A DNA stretch of 64,000 nucleotides from Cupriavidus alkaliphilus (GTDB lineage: Bacteria; Pseudomonadota; Gammaproteobacteria; Burkholderiales; Burkholderiaceae): contig NZ_FMAD01000009.1 of assembly GCF_900094595.1 (NCBI RefSeq), positions 124,001 to 188,000 on the forward strand. The letters run 5' to 3'. Position numbers and translations under genes: made by a program. Below are positions 41,290 to 48,665 of the stretch, piece after piece. Under the pieces are notes generated by a model. The model did not search any database. It was not told where the DNA came from and saw only the letters and a list, made by a program, of their open reading frames with translations. Every line of letters starts with the position of its first letter. Position 1 is the first letter of the stretch.

Positions 41290-42894
41290 ATGATTCCTGC
41301 CGCGCCCACTGTCAGCCTGACCCGAAGCGAGTTCGCCGCCGTGCGGGCCTATGTCCAAGGCATGCCGGCCGCGATGGTGGTCCCCCGCTATCTCGCCGAC
41401 GACACGGACGACGATGACGCCGGCGCCGAGTCGGCGCTGCGCATCCTGCTGGCCTTGCGTGACCGCATGGTGCAGCTTGCGCACCTGCACGGGCGTGCGG
41501 ACCTCGCCGAACTGCTGCTGGCCGGCCCCGGGCGCTCGAACCGCGGGATGGATCGTCGAGTCGATGCACTCGGGGAACTGGAGAGATTGGGCACCGCGGC
41601 TCCGCAGGCCCAGCACAGCGTGGAGCTGTGGTTCGCTCCGGCCCTGGCGCGGCGCCTGCGGAATGCCGATATTGTGACGCTTAAAGCTCTTTTGGATTTG
41701 GCTAATCAGCGCGGTACCGCGTGGTGGCGAGCCGTGCCGCGCATTGGCGCACTCGCCGGCACCGCCATCAACCGCTGGCTCGGCGAGCATCGCTCTGTCT
41801 TCAAGGGCATGGATGGCGCGCCGCTGCTGCACGCGCACGTCGGCAACCGCGCGCCGCTGCAACCGGCGGCGCTGGGTCCGGCGCTGCGCCAGCCGTTGCC
41901 GCTGGAGTGGCTGAGCGAGTCGCCCGCGGCAGTTGGCGGGCCCGCCGACTCCTGTCCGTACAGCCACGGCGTGACCGTGGTCAAGGCGTGGCTGCGCGAT
42001 ACCACCGACGGCCAGGGCAGCACCTTTGCCGCGTATCGCAAGGAGGCAGAGCGGCTGTTGCTGTGGGCGGCGCTGGAGCGCGGCAAGGGGCTGTCGCAAC
42101 TGGACCTGGACGATCGCCAGGCCTACCTGGGGTTCCTCGCCAGTCCCGAACCCGCCAGCCGCTGGTGCGGGCCACGCGCGCCGCGCCACCAGGCCGCATG
42201 GCGGCCGCTGACCGGCGCGCTGAGCCCCGCCAGCCAGCGCCACAGCCTGCGCGTGCTGGCAGCGTTGTTCCGGTGGATGCACGATAACGGCTACGCTTGC
42301 GCGGCGCGCTGGCCGGCGCAGATCGGGGCCGACATGGCGATGGCGCCGGACGCGGTGGCGGTTACGCCGTCCGCGCGCACTCCGCTGGCGGAAGACAACA
42401 TTGCCGCCTTCCTGTCATGGCTGACATCGCAAGCGGAGGCCAGCGACGGGCAGCGCTACCGCGCCGCGCACGCCGCCATCCTGCTGTTGCGCGAGCAAGG
42501 GCTCAGTCTGGATCAGCTGTCATCGGCCACATTGCGATCGCTCTCTGCATCTGCGCCCGCCAGCGGCATGGCCGTCGAATCCGGCAACCTCGCCAAGCAT
42601 GTGGACGCGTCCCACCCAATGAGCGGCCTTGCGCCCGCGACACGGCTGGCGCTGGCGCGCCACTGGCAGGACCGCCACCTGCAATGGGAGGGACCGGGCA
42701 TGGAAGACGCCTGCCTGATCGGCCCGGCGACGGCGCCGCCCACCGGGCGTGCCCGCCGCAAGCGCGCGGCGCAACCGCTGGGCGGTTATTCGTTGCGCGG
42801 CCTGCACGCCTTGCTTGCCACCACCCTCGAGCGCTATCGCAAACACTGCGATCCGGCCTTCGCGGCACGCTCGCCACGGGATCTGATGGCCTGA
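41290..42894 (+). CDS. DUF3701-type integrase-like protein, catalytically degenerate
   Basis: A 534-residue protein of the type found beside replication genes of Burkholderiales secondary replicons. The N-terminal part (to about 220) fits DUF3701 (phage integrase protein). A SAM-like core-binding region (WLRDTTDGQGSTFAAYRKEA, about 238-257) and a fragment of the tyrosine recombinase catalytic domain follow. The catalytic Arg expected in a GLR-x-SE turn is replaced (REQGLSLDQL), the HxLRH block reads SLRGLHALL, and the protein ends before the catalytic Tyr. It is therefore unlikely to recombine DNA and may be structural. A strong hairpin separates it from the convergent parB gene. Confidence 0.7.
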   Translation: MIPAAPTVSLTRSEFAAVRAYVQGMPAAMVVPRYLADDTDDDDAGAESALRILLALRDRMVQLAHLHGRADLAELLLAGPGRSNRGMDRRVDALGELERLGTAAPQAQHSVELWFAPALARRLRNADIVTLKALLDLANQRGTAWWRAVPRIGALAGTAINRWLGEHRSVFKGMDGAPLLHAHVGNRAPLQPAALGPALRQPLPLEWLSESPAAVGGPADSCPYSHGVTVVKAWLRDTTDGQGSTFAAYRKEAERLLLWAALERGKGLSQLDLDDRQAYLGFLASPEPASRWCGPRAPRHQAAWRPLTGALSPASQRHSLRVLAALFRWMHDNGYACAARWPAQIGADMAMAPDAVAVTPSARTPLAEDNIAAFLSWLTSQAEASDGQRYRAAHAAILLLREQGLSLDQLSSATLRSLSASAPASGMAVESGNLAKHVDASHPMSGLAPATRLALARHWQDRHLQWEGPGMEDACLIGPATAPPTGRARRKRAAQPLGGYSLRGLHALLATTLERYRKHCDPAFAARSPRDLMA

Positions 42895-42896
42895 AA

Positions 42897-42934
42897 ACAA
42901 TGGGGGCAGTGTCGCCACTGCCCCCGCATATTGT
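42897..42934. terminator. bidirectional hairpin between integrase-like gene and parB
   Basis: GGGGGCAGTG-TCGC-CACTGCCCCC is a perfect 10-bp stem, extended by flanking ACAAT...ATTGT. No strong T-run follows. It sits between the ends of two convergent genes. Confidence 0.6.
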
Positions 42935-43000
42935 CCTGCCTGGCATGTCGGCGCCCGCGTCACCGCGGAGCCAGACCTGGAGGCCGTCCGTTTCAGCGTT

Positions 43001-44017
43001 TCAAAGCAACGTCTTGTCGAGTCCGAAGCGAGACTTCAGGGCTTCAACCAGCGCCTCGCGCGCACTGCGGTCGGTCAGTTGCACGTCCAGCATCACGCGT
43101 CCGGAATCCCATTCCTTGATGGTGCCGAGCAACTGGCCGCTGTCGGTGCGGATCTTGTACTGGCGGCTGATCTCCTTGACCTTGCGCGCCTTGCCCTCCT
43201 GCGCCTGCTTGCGGATCGCCTCGACCTCTCGGCTGGACAGCCCGTCGTGGATGATGCGCCCCGCCAGCTCGCGGGTCCGCTCCTCGCCCGCCAGCTTGAA
43301 GTACAGGGTCAGCTCGTAGCCGGCGGCAATGCCGATTGCGCTCGGGCATTCGCGCATCACGCCCAGCACCGACTCCGGCAGGCGCAGCAACGCGAGGGTC
43401 TTGTTCACCGTGCCCGCGGAAATGCCGGTCAGCTCGCAGATCTCCTCTTCCTTCTGGACCTTGCCTTCATCGAGCAGCTGGCGCCAGGCAATGGCATTGT
43501 CGAGTGCGGACTGGTCCGAGCGCTGCTCGTTCAGCATGAACGACAGCCGGTAGAAATCCAGGTCGCTCAGGTCGTTCTCGACAAAACATTCCATTTCGAG
43601 CTTGCCGGCGGATGCCAGGGCTCGCTTGCGGTAATGGCCGTCGATCAGGATGTAGTGGCCCGGGCGCGCCGGATCCGGCGCCGCCAGGCCCGGGGTCTTC
43701 TGGCCATGCGTGGCGATCGACGCGGCGCGCTCCTGCACCACGGCAGGATCGTAGATGCGTCGCGCATTCAGCGGATTGTCGTGCAGTTGCGCCAGCGGAA
43801 TCCGGATCAGCTGCCGGCCCGCGGCGACGTCGTCGAGACTTTCAGCGCTGAAACCGGGCGACGTTTCGGCAGCCCCCCTGCCCTGCAGCAGACCATTGGG
43901 ATGCTGGGAAATAGCCGCTTCCGCCCGTGCGAAGCGGTCCAACGTATCGTTCCGGCTCTTCTCGGCCGCCATGCCGGCGAGCATGCCGGCCTTCAGGCTT
44001 TTTAGTTTGGTAGCCAT
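43001..44017 (-). CDS. parB: chromosome-partitioning protein ParB
   Basis: A 338-residue CTP-dependent DNA clamp that binds parS and recruits ParA. The ParB/Srx-like N-terminal domain includes QLHDNPLNARRIYDPAVVQE and LIDGHYRKRALAS (CTP-binding, about 130-145), and a helix-turn-helix follows (EEEICELTGISAGTVNKTLA). The C-terminus (LVEALKSRFGL) is the dimerisation end. The parA stop is only 2 bp upstream, so both are one operon. A parS-like palindrome lies inside the coding sequence at 43839-43854, encoding FSAES. This is a plasmid-type ParB, not the chromosome-1 protein. Confidence 0.93.
   Translation of the reverse strand: MATKLKSLKAGMLAGMAAEKSRNDTLDRFARAEAAISQHPNGLLQGRGAAETSPGFSAESLDDVAAGRQLIRIPLAQLHDNPLNARRIYDPAVVQERAASIATHGQKTPGLAAPDPARPGHYILIDGHYRKRALASAGKLEMECFVENDLSDLDFYRLSFMLNEQRSDQSALDNAIAWRQLLDEGKVQKEEEICELTGISAGTVNKTLALLRLPESVLGVMRECPSAIGIAAGYELTLYFKLAGEERTRELAGRIIHDGLSSREVEAIRKQAQEGKARKVKEISRQYKIRTDSGQLLGTIKEWDSGRVMLDVQLTDRSAREALVEALKSRFGLDKTLL
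43839..43854. other. parS-like site inside parB
   Basis: CTTTCAGCGCTGAAAC contains the 14-bp perfect palindrome TTTCAGCGCTGAAA and differs at one outer base from the site before parA. parS within par genes is common. Confidence 0.75.
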
Positions 44018-44019
44018 GC

Positions 44020-44679
44020 CTATTGCTCAATCAAAGACAACACTTCATCGACCATCATGTCGACCTCCTGCACCGCCTCGCGGGCGCCTGCCACGCCGTG
44101 GACGGTGCAGCCGATCGCCTGGCATTCGCGGAACGCCGAACGCGAGCCGATCATCGAATTCAACAGCGGGACGTCGCCATCATCGCCAAGGATTTCAATC
44201 GCCTGGCGGGCAATCGACACCCGGCGCTGGACCATATTAGCCATGACCCGGATCAGCAGCGATTCATTCTGTACTTGCGCGTGCTGGGCCAGCGTCTTGG
44301 CGGCCACTGCCGCCCACAGGTCCGGCGGGGACGGCACGACGGGAATGATGGCGAGGTCGGAAATCAGCAATGCGCTGGATGGCGCCGCCGAATGGACCGC
44401 CGGGGGGCAATCCACGACGATGTAGTCGTAATCCTGGACGAATTTGCGTACCTCGCGGTGCATGGCGCCGCCGGATGGCGCCAGCCCGATGACCGAGGCG
44501 GGGAACGGCCGCTCGTCGCTGGCTTGCGCCGCCCATCGGGTGGCGGTCCCTTGCTCGTCCATGTCGACCAGCATGGAGCGCGCGCCGCGCAAGCCCAGTG
44601 TGCCGGCAAGGTGCATGCTGACCGTCGTCTTGCCGCAACCGCCTTTCTGGTTGAAGACCGTAATGATTTTGGCTGGCAC
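44020..44679 (-). CDS. parA: chromosome-partitioning ATPase ParA
   Basis: A 219-residue ParA/MinD-type ATPase that moves the replicon origin by forming gradients on the nucleoid. The deviant Walker A NQKGGCGKTT (about 10-19) with its signature Lys12 is intact; Walker A' appears as LVDMDEQGTATRW and Walker B as YIVVDCPPAV. It lacks the N-terminal helix-turn-helix of long plasmid ParAs, so self-repression would need ParB. The GTG at 44679 has GAGAGG five bases before it. A parS-like palindrome lies 11 bp upstream of the start. Confidence 0.94.
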   Translation of the reverse strand: MPAKIITVFNQKGGCGKTTVSMHLAGTLGLRGARSMLVDMDEQGTATRWAAQASDERPFPASVIGLAPSGGAMHREVRKFVQDYDYIVVDCPPAVHSAAPSSALLISDLAIIPVVPSPPDLWAAVAAKTLAQHAQVQNESLLIRVMANMVQRRVSIARQAIEILGDDGDVPLLNSMIGSRSAFRECQAIGCTVHGVAGAREAVQEVDMMVDEVLSLIEQ

Positions 44680-44689
44680 TGCGACCTCT

Positions 44690-44705
44690 CTTTCAGCGCT
44701 GAAAG
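44690..44705. other. parS-like site upstream of parA
   Basis: CTTTCAGCGCTGAAAG is a perfect 16-bp palindrome, 11 bp before the parA GTG. It is the most likely main centromere of the replicon and may also let ParB repress the operon. Confidence 0.8.
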
Positions 44706-45056
44706 CGCGGTGGATTCTTAAGGCGCAACTGTAGCCAAAACCAGGTGACGTATCAACCGTTTTCCAATTTAACAAAAAATGTATTTCAACACCGCGGGCG
44801 CCGAACTGTCCTTAAAACAGGGGAAATCATGCAAGTCGGTAAAATTGCTTGAAAATCGGACCGCAATGTGCCTAAAGTATCTGTAGTGCGCATTACGCCG
44901 CACATGACACCGTAATCCAAAGTGGTTATGATGCGCGCTACAGTCGAGTCAAGTCGTGTCACCTCGTCGGCTTCCGTTCGGTATCTACGAGAACTCAACG
45001 TGCTTGAACGGTTGTTTGCGTTGTGTACAAGAACTTGCTTCGAAAAGGAAATTCCT
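44706..45056. promoter_or_regulatory. divergent promoter region with long csp leader
   Basis: About 350 bp between parA and the forward csp gene. It is AT-rich near 44760-44790 and holds an inverted GTGCGCATTACGCCGCAC block (near 44886). cspA-type genes usually have long structured leaders; a leader of 100-150 nt fits this spacing. This is inference. Confidence 0.45.
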
Positions 45057-45260
45057 ATGGCAACCGGTACGGTCAAGTGGTTCAACGAGACCAAGGGCTT
45101 TGGCTTCATTACCCCGGACGACGGTGGTGCAGACCTGTTCGCGCACTTCTCGGAAATCCAGGGCTCGGGCTTCAAGACCCTGAAGGACGGGCAGCGCGTG
45201 ACGTTTGAAGTCAAGCAAGGCCCGAAGGGCCTGCAGGCTTCGGCAATCAAGCCGGCCTGA
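45057..45260 (+). CDS. csp: cold-shock-domain protein, copy 1
   Basis: A 67-residue OB-fold RNA chaperone. The RNP1 motif KGFGFI and RNP2-like DLFAHFS are both present, starting [27 protein letters not shown] precedes the ATG. It is the first of two csp genes that flank the replication initiator and iterons, and it is read away from parA. A good intrinsic terminator follows. The family is often cold-inducible, but many members are constitutive. Confidence 0.96.
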   Translation: MATGTVKWFNETKGFGFITPDDGGADLFAHFSEIQGSGFKTLKDGQRVTFEVKQGPKGLQASAIKPA

Positions 45261-45310
45261 TCCAGCCTCGGCTGAGCTCTCACCCGCCGCGACGCGTTCG
45301 CGGCGGGCAA

Positions 45311-45346
45311 CAAAAAAGGCAAGCGTTTCACGCTTGCCTTTTTTGC
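45311..45346. terminator. bidirectional terminator between csp and repA
   Basis: AAAAAAGGCAAGCG-TTTCA-CGCTTGCCTTTTTT forms a perfect stem with A-run and T-run, able to end both the forward csp and the reverse rep transcripts. Confidence 0.88.
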
Positions 45347-45374
45347 ATCCGGGCCTGCCTGCCCGTGGCAGATG

Positions 45375-46469
45375 TCAGCCCAGCTTGCGCACGCTGGTAC
45401 GCGACGGCTGCAGGATCAGCGCCTTGGACGAATCCGCGTCCACCTTGGCACCGGGATAGACCACCAGCACGTCCTTCAGGGCCTTGCGGAACAGCGCGCG
45501 GAACTTGCGTTCGCTTTCGGTTTCCGTGCCGAACTGCATCTGCAGCGCTTCCCAGGGGATCTCGGTACGACGCTGGATCGTAAAAAACCGGTAAGTCAGC
45601 CACGAATACACGTCGAGCGCGAACGGCGACTGCTTGAGCGCCTTCAGCGCACGCATGTCCACCGGCACCGGACGGTTGACCAGCTCGTTGAAGAACGGCT
45701 CGGACAGCACCACGAAGCTCTCGAACATCGAGCCCTGGCCGGGCTGCATCGGATCCCACCAGGTCGACAGCTGGTCGGCCAGCAGGTAGCCCACGCGATC
45801 GATCGACAGCGGCTCGTGGTTGGGATTCTGGTTCTGGCTCGGCGTCGACTTGTTCTGCACGATGGCAATGGTCGCCGAGAACAGGCGGATCATCTGCTGG
45901 CGTACCAGCGTCATGGTGCCGCGCTTGCCCCCGGTGGCCATCGGGATGCCGAGGTTGTACATGAACTCCGACAGCGAATTGCCAAGCGAGATACGCCGGT
46001 CTTCCACCGTGCCGGTGAATTCGCCGCGCTTCTTCTTCGCCATGATCTCCTTGCCGATCCAGGCCAGCATCAGGCGCGGATAGGAGCCATACGGGTATCC
46101 CAGCGACACCGTTTCCGACACCAGCTTCTGGCGGCCGTTGGCGGCGCGCTCGGAGCGTTGCTGCGTGAAATAGCCCGGCTGGATCATCAGCGAGATATTG
46201 CCGCTGGTGCGGGTCCAGACCGGCGGCGCACCCTTGGGCGCGCGATATGGCAGCGTGACCTGAACGCTGGCGCGGCTGAGGAAGCCGACCTCGCCGCTTT
46301 GCCAGGCGTCTTCGCGCTCCATGGCCTGCGCTTCGTCAAACAGGCGCTGGAATTTCTCGGACGGAACCAGGTTGTTCTCGTTGCCGGGAACAATGATGCG
46401 GGAGGGTTCGGCGTCCAGGTCGAGGACGCTTCGATCCCCCGTGGCGGCCGGGGAGCGTTTGATGGGCAT
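45375..46469 (-). CDS. repA: replication initiator protein (RepA_C family)
   Basis: A 364-residue plasmid-type initiator that should bind the upstream iterons and open the chromid origin. The RepA_C part includes SLGYPYGSYPRLMLAWIGKE, ISLGNSLSEFMYNLGIP and ATGGKRGTMTLVRQQMIR. Two winged-helix-like regions are expected at about 90-200 and 240-330. The ATG at 46469 is chosen because the frame further upstream runs into an iteron; no good ribosome-binding site marks it. It lies between the csp terminator and the iteron arrays, and iteron copy 46523 sits just upstream and may act as an operator. Confidence 0.92.
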   Translation of the reverse strand: MPIKRSPAATGDRSVLDLDAEPSRIIVPGNENNLVPSEKFQRLFDEAQAMEREDAWQSGEVGFLSRASVQVTLPYRAPKGAPPVWTRTSGNISLMIQPGYFTQQRSERAANGRQKLVSETVSLGYPYGSYPRLMLAWIGKEIMAKKKRGEFTGTVEDRRISLGNSLSEFMYNLGIPMATGGKRGTMTLVRQQMIRLFSATIAIVQNKSTPSQNQNPNHEPLSIDRVGYLLADQLSTWWDPMQPGQGSMFESFVVLSEPFFNELVNRPVPVDMRALKALKQSPFALDVYSWLTYRFFTIQRRTEIPWEALQMQFGTETESERKFRALFRKALKDVLVVYPGAKVDADSSKALILQPSRTSVRKLG

Positions 46470-46522
46470 AGTGGCTTGCTTCGGATTACCCGCCTTTGTA
46501 CTCGAAGCCGCAAAGCTTGTCA

Positions 46523-46537
46523 CGCAGAAACAGGTAC
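46523..46537 (-). repeat. iteron copy adjoining repA start
   Basis: CGCAGAAACAGGTAC, one base off the consensus, lies about 55 bp upstream of the repA ATG and in opposite orientation to most core copies. This position suits autoregulation. Confidence 0.7.
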
Positions 46538-46686
46538 ACAAGCGACCGCATTGCCCGCGGGGTTCTTGCCAGCCGGGAGGATCTAATGGCTGGTCGCATG
46601 GTGGCGGACGGTGGGCAACCCGGCAGGGTTGTCCACGGTTCGCCAGCCATCAGCTACCAGTAAACGATACCGATACGGGTTAACTA

Positions 46687-46710
46687 CTTGTAAACCGTAT
46701 ACGTGAAGCC
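46687..46710. repeat. CGTATACGTGA-type repeat, copy 1
   Basis: ACTTGTAAACCGTATACGTGA; the core CGTATACGTGA recurs at about 47346 in a similar ACTT-containing block. The two bracket the first half of the iteron region. Confidence 0.5.
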
Positions 46711-46746
46711 AACCCCGTTGATTCGTAAGGGGAAAACACCGCCCCG

Positions 46747-46851
46747 CGAACCCGATTCTGCGGCGATCCGTACCCGATTCAGCGACGGGCCGAACCCGTA
46801 TCTGCGACCACCCGAACCTGTATCTGCGGCCAGCGCGAACCGGATTCTGCG
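46747..46851. repeat. ori2 iteron array A: five copies at 22-23 bp
   Basis: Copies at 46747, 46769, 46791, 46813 and 46836 of the form CGWACCYGWWTCWGCG. Exact 22-bp spacing (two helical turns) places them on one face of the DNA. They have diverged from the strict consensus, which fits a lower-affinity, cooperative array near the rep promoter. Confidence 0.85.
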
Positions 46852-46875
46852 GGGATAACTGCCATCGCCCACAGG

Positions 46876-47001
46876 CTTCTCCACAGGCAAGACCCCGCAA
46901 AGCGTACCCGATTCTGCGAGATCCTTGGCCGCCAGGCGCGCTGGAGCGCCGGTTCCCGCCCAAAAACGGTGGATAACTGCATTGCCAGGCGGTTATCCAC
47001 G
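46876..47001. other. DnaA box cluster in the origin
   Basis: TTATCCACG at 46993, its inverted relative GGTGGATAA at 46968, and a weaker TTCTCCACA at 46876. Another TTGTCCACG is at 46629. The pair at 46968/46993 flanks 16 bp in opposite orientations. DnaA is expected to help RepA open the origin. Confidence 0.65.
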
Positions 47002-47850
47002 CAGAAACAAGTTCGCGCCCCAGTGCACAACTTGCACCTTGAACCGCGCCTGCGTACCCATTTCTGCGAAAACCCCTGCCAAAGCGTACCCGTTTCTGCG
47101 CCGGCCTCAGATCGCCTGCATCTGGATGTGTCCGCGTACCTGTTTCTGCGGCGTACCCATTTCTGCGACCGGGATCTCGTGTCTGGTTTCGCTCTCCAGC
47201 GTACCTGTTTCTGCGTACCTGGACATGAAGCGCCCCAGCAGGGCGTACCCGTTTCTGCGTCAAATCCGCCCCGTAAGCGAGCGGACCTTTAACCAAGTTT
47301 CCATTATACACGGCCACCATACAGAAAGCTAGTACTTACACTCGACGTATACGTGATGAGGCGGAGCTTCGCTGGCGCGTACCCATTTCTGCGACTCCCT
47401 TGAGGGGCCTCCGGGCATCCGTGACTTGCACCACCGCGATGTTTCGTTGGTGCGTACCCGATTCTGCGAAGGCGCATGCTGGCCAATCGGCGCAATGCCG
47501 TACCCGATTCTGCGAACGGAGGGGATGGGGAGGCACCAGAGGCCGGGTTTTGCGTCGCAACACGGGGCGTACCCGTTTCTGCGGTGACCGGCCGGGGCAT
47601 GGGATGTGGATAGATCAGGCTGCGGACGGCGGCGGGAAGCGCATACCGGGACAAAAAAATTTTTCGCCGCGTACCCAATTCTGCGTGCCCCAAGGGAGGC
47701 GCAGGGCGGGGCGGCCGGCAATGCGTACCCGTTTCTGCGTGACTATTCGGCAGAAGGTGTGAGGCTCAGGGGGCAGGCCGTACCCGTTTCTGCGTGCGCT
47801 GGCCAGGCACCAGCCGCTCTGCGCTGCAGCATTGCGTACCCGTTTCTGCG
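46902..47850. repeat. ori2 iteron array B: about sixteen irregular copies
   Basis: Copies start at 46902, 47000 (reverse), 47052, 47085, 47135, 47152, 47200, 47244, 47378, 47453, 47499, 47568, 47670, 47724, 47779 and 47835. Consensus CGTACCCGTTTCTGCG with Y/A variation at two positions. Spacing is irregular (17-134 bp). It holds an AT stretch ACAAAAAAATTTTT at 47651, a candidate for the unwinding element. There is no gene in 46470-48029. Confidence 0.9.
47332..47356. repeat. CGTATACGTGA-type repeat, copy 2
   Basis: GTACTTACACTCGACGTATACGTGA, matching the block at 46687 in its ACTT and CGTATACGTGA parts. No known role. Confidence 0.5.
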
Positions 47851-47956
47851 ACGCGGGGCAACGCGCGGCGTCTTATCACGGCGAGGAGGGTGAAAAGACG
47901 GGAAAAAAGTGGGAGGAGGGGAAGGGGAACCCGAGGCAGCACCGGGATGCTGCGAC

Positions 47957-47991
47957 AAAAAACAAAAACCCCGCCAGGGGCGGGGTTCTTA
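47957..47991 (-). terminator. terminator of the reverse csp gene
   Basis: On the minus strand AACCCCGCCCCTGGCGGGGTT is followed by TTTGTTTTTTG. It lies about 40 bp after the csp stop. Confidence 0.85.
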
Positions 47992-48029
47992 CGCTGTGCG
48001 GCGCACACCTGGTGCGCCGGGGGCAACGC

Positions 48030-48233
48030 TTACAGCGGGGTGATGTTCGCGGCCTGCAGGCCCTTCGGGCCATTCTTGACTTCGAACTGCACGCGCTGGT
48101 TTTCCTGCAGCGACTTGAAGCCGTCAGCACGGATTTCCGAGAAATGGGCGAAGAGGTCGTCACCACCCGCGTCCGGCTTGATAAAGCCGAAGCCCTTGGC
48201 GTCGTTGAACCACTTGACGATACCGGTTTGCAT
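48030..48233 (-). CDS. csp: cold-shock-domain protein, copy 2
   Basis: A 67-residue OB-fold protein, clearly paralogous to the product at 45057: [20 protein letters not shown], with KGFGFI and DLFAHFS, and the same [12 protein letters not shown] end. It is read toward the origin and ends in a strong terminator. Together with the first copy it brackets repA and the iterons. The leader (48234 to roughly 48360) has not been assigned a structure. Confidence 0.96.
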   Translation of the reverse strand: MQTGIVKWFNDAKGFGFIKPDAGGDDLFAHFSEIRADGFKSLQENQRVQFEVKNGPKGLQAANITPL

Positions 48234-48665
48234 GATTTGCTTTCCAGAAAAAGGACAAAAAAGATCGCATGACGAACACGTCATCCGACACGGGGAACTC
48301 AAGGAAAGGACACCATGGACAACCGAAGTACCAGACGGTGGCTAACGAATGAACTGTTGCCTCGTCGCTTGAATCTAGGCGCGTTTATACGGGGGATTGC
48401 CGCCAGCGTCAAGATGGGGACGGCCCCATGCCCCTGCCGGCCGCGCGCGTCCCGGGACTGGCTCGCAGCGTGCGCGTCGTGGGATCATCACGCCTTTTGC
48501 ATGTTGCTTATTCGTGCCCGCCGCGACGGCGCCGGGCCGCGCGGTACAGAGTACGCTTGCCGCCAGGGCGGCCGTGGGCGGCGCCACGCCCAGCCCTACC
48601 CGTCACCGGTACTGACCCACAGGTTGCCGTTGCCGCGGACACGATAAGACACCAGGAGACCATTC
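48234..48665. other. intergenic region between csp copy 2 and the NCS2 permease
   Basis: About 430 bp holding the promoters of two divergent genes. The AAAAAGGACAAAAAAGATC block near 48248 belongs to the csp leader. I see no purine-riboswitch-like structure before the permease. Confidence 0.35.

Noticed and set aside
42990..43006. GTTTCAGCGTTTCAAAG as a third parS near the parB end
   Set aside because: Only one half of the palindrome is preserved and the spacing is off by one base.
46902..47850. The iteron region as a CRISPR array
   Set aside because: The repeat is only 16 bp, spacing varies from 17 to over 130 bp, one copy is inverted and no cas genes are present.
46583..47893. Short open frames within the iteron region whose products contain PFLR- or NGYA-like words
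   Set aside because: These peptide words come directly from the iteron sequence in different frames; there are no ribosome-binding sites or coding bias.
48234..48665. A purine riboswitch before the NCS2 permease
   Set aside because: I found no purine-aptamer core (the conserved loop pair) in the leader; a computed fold would be needed to exclude it fully.
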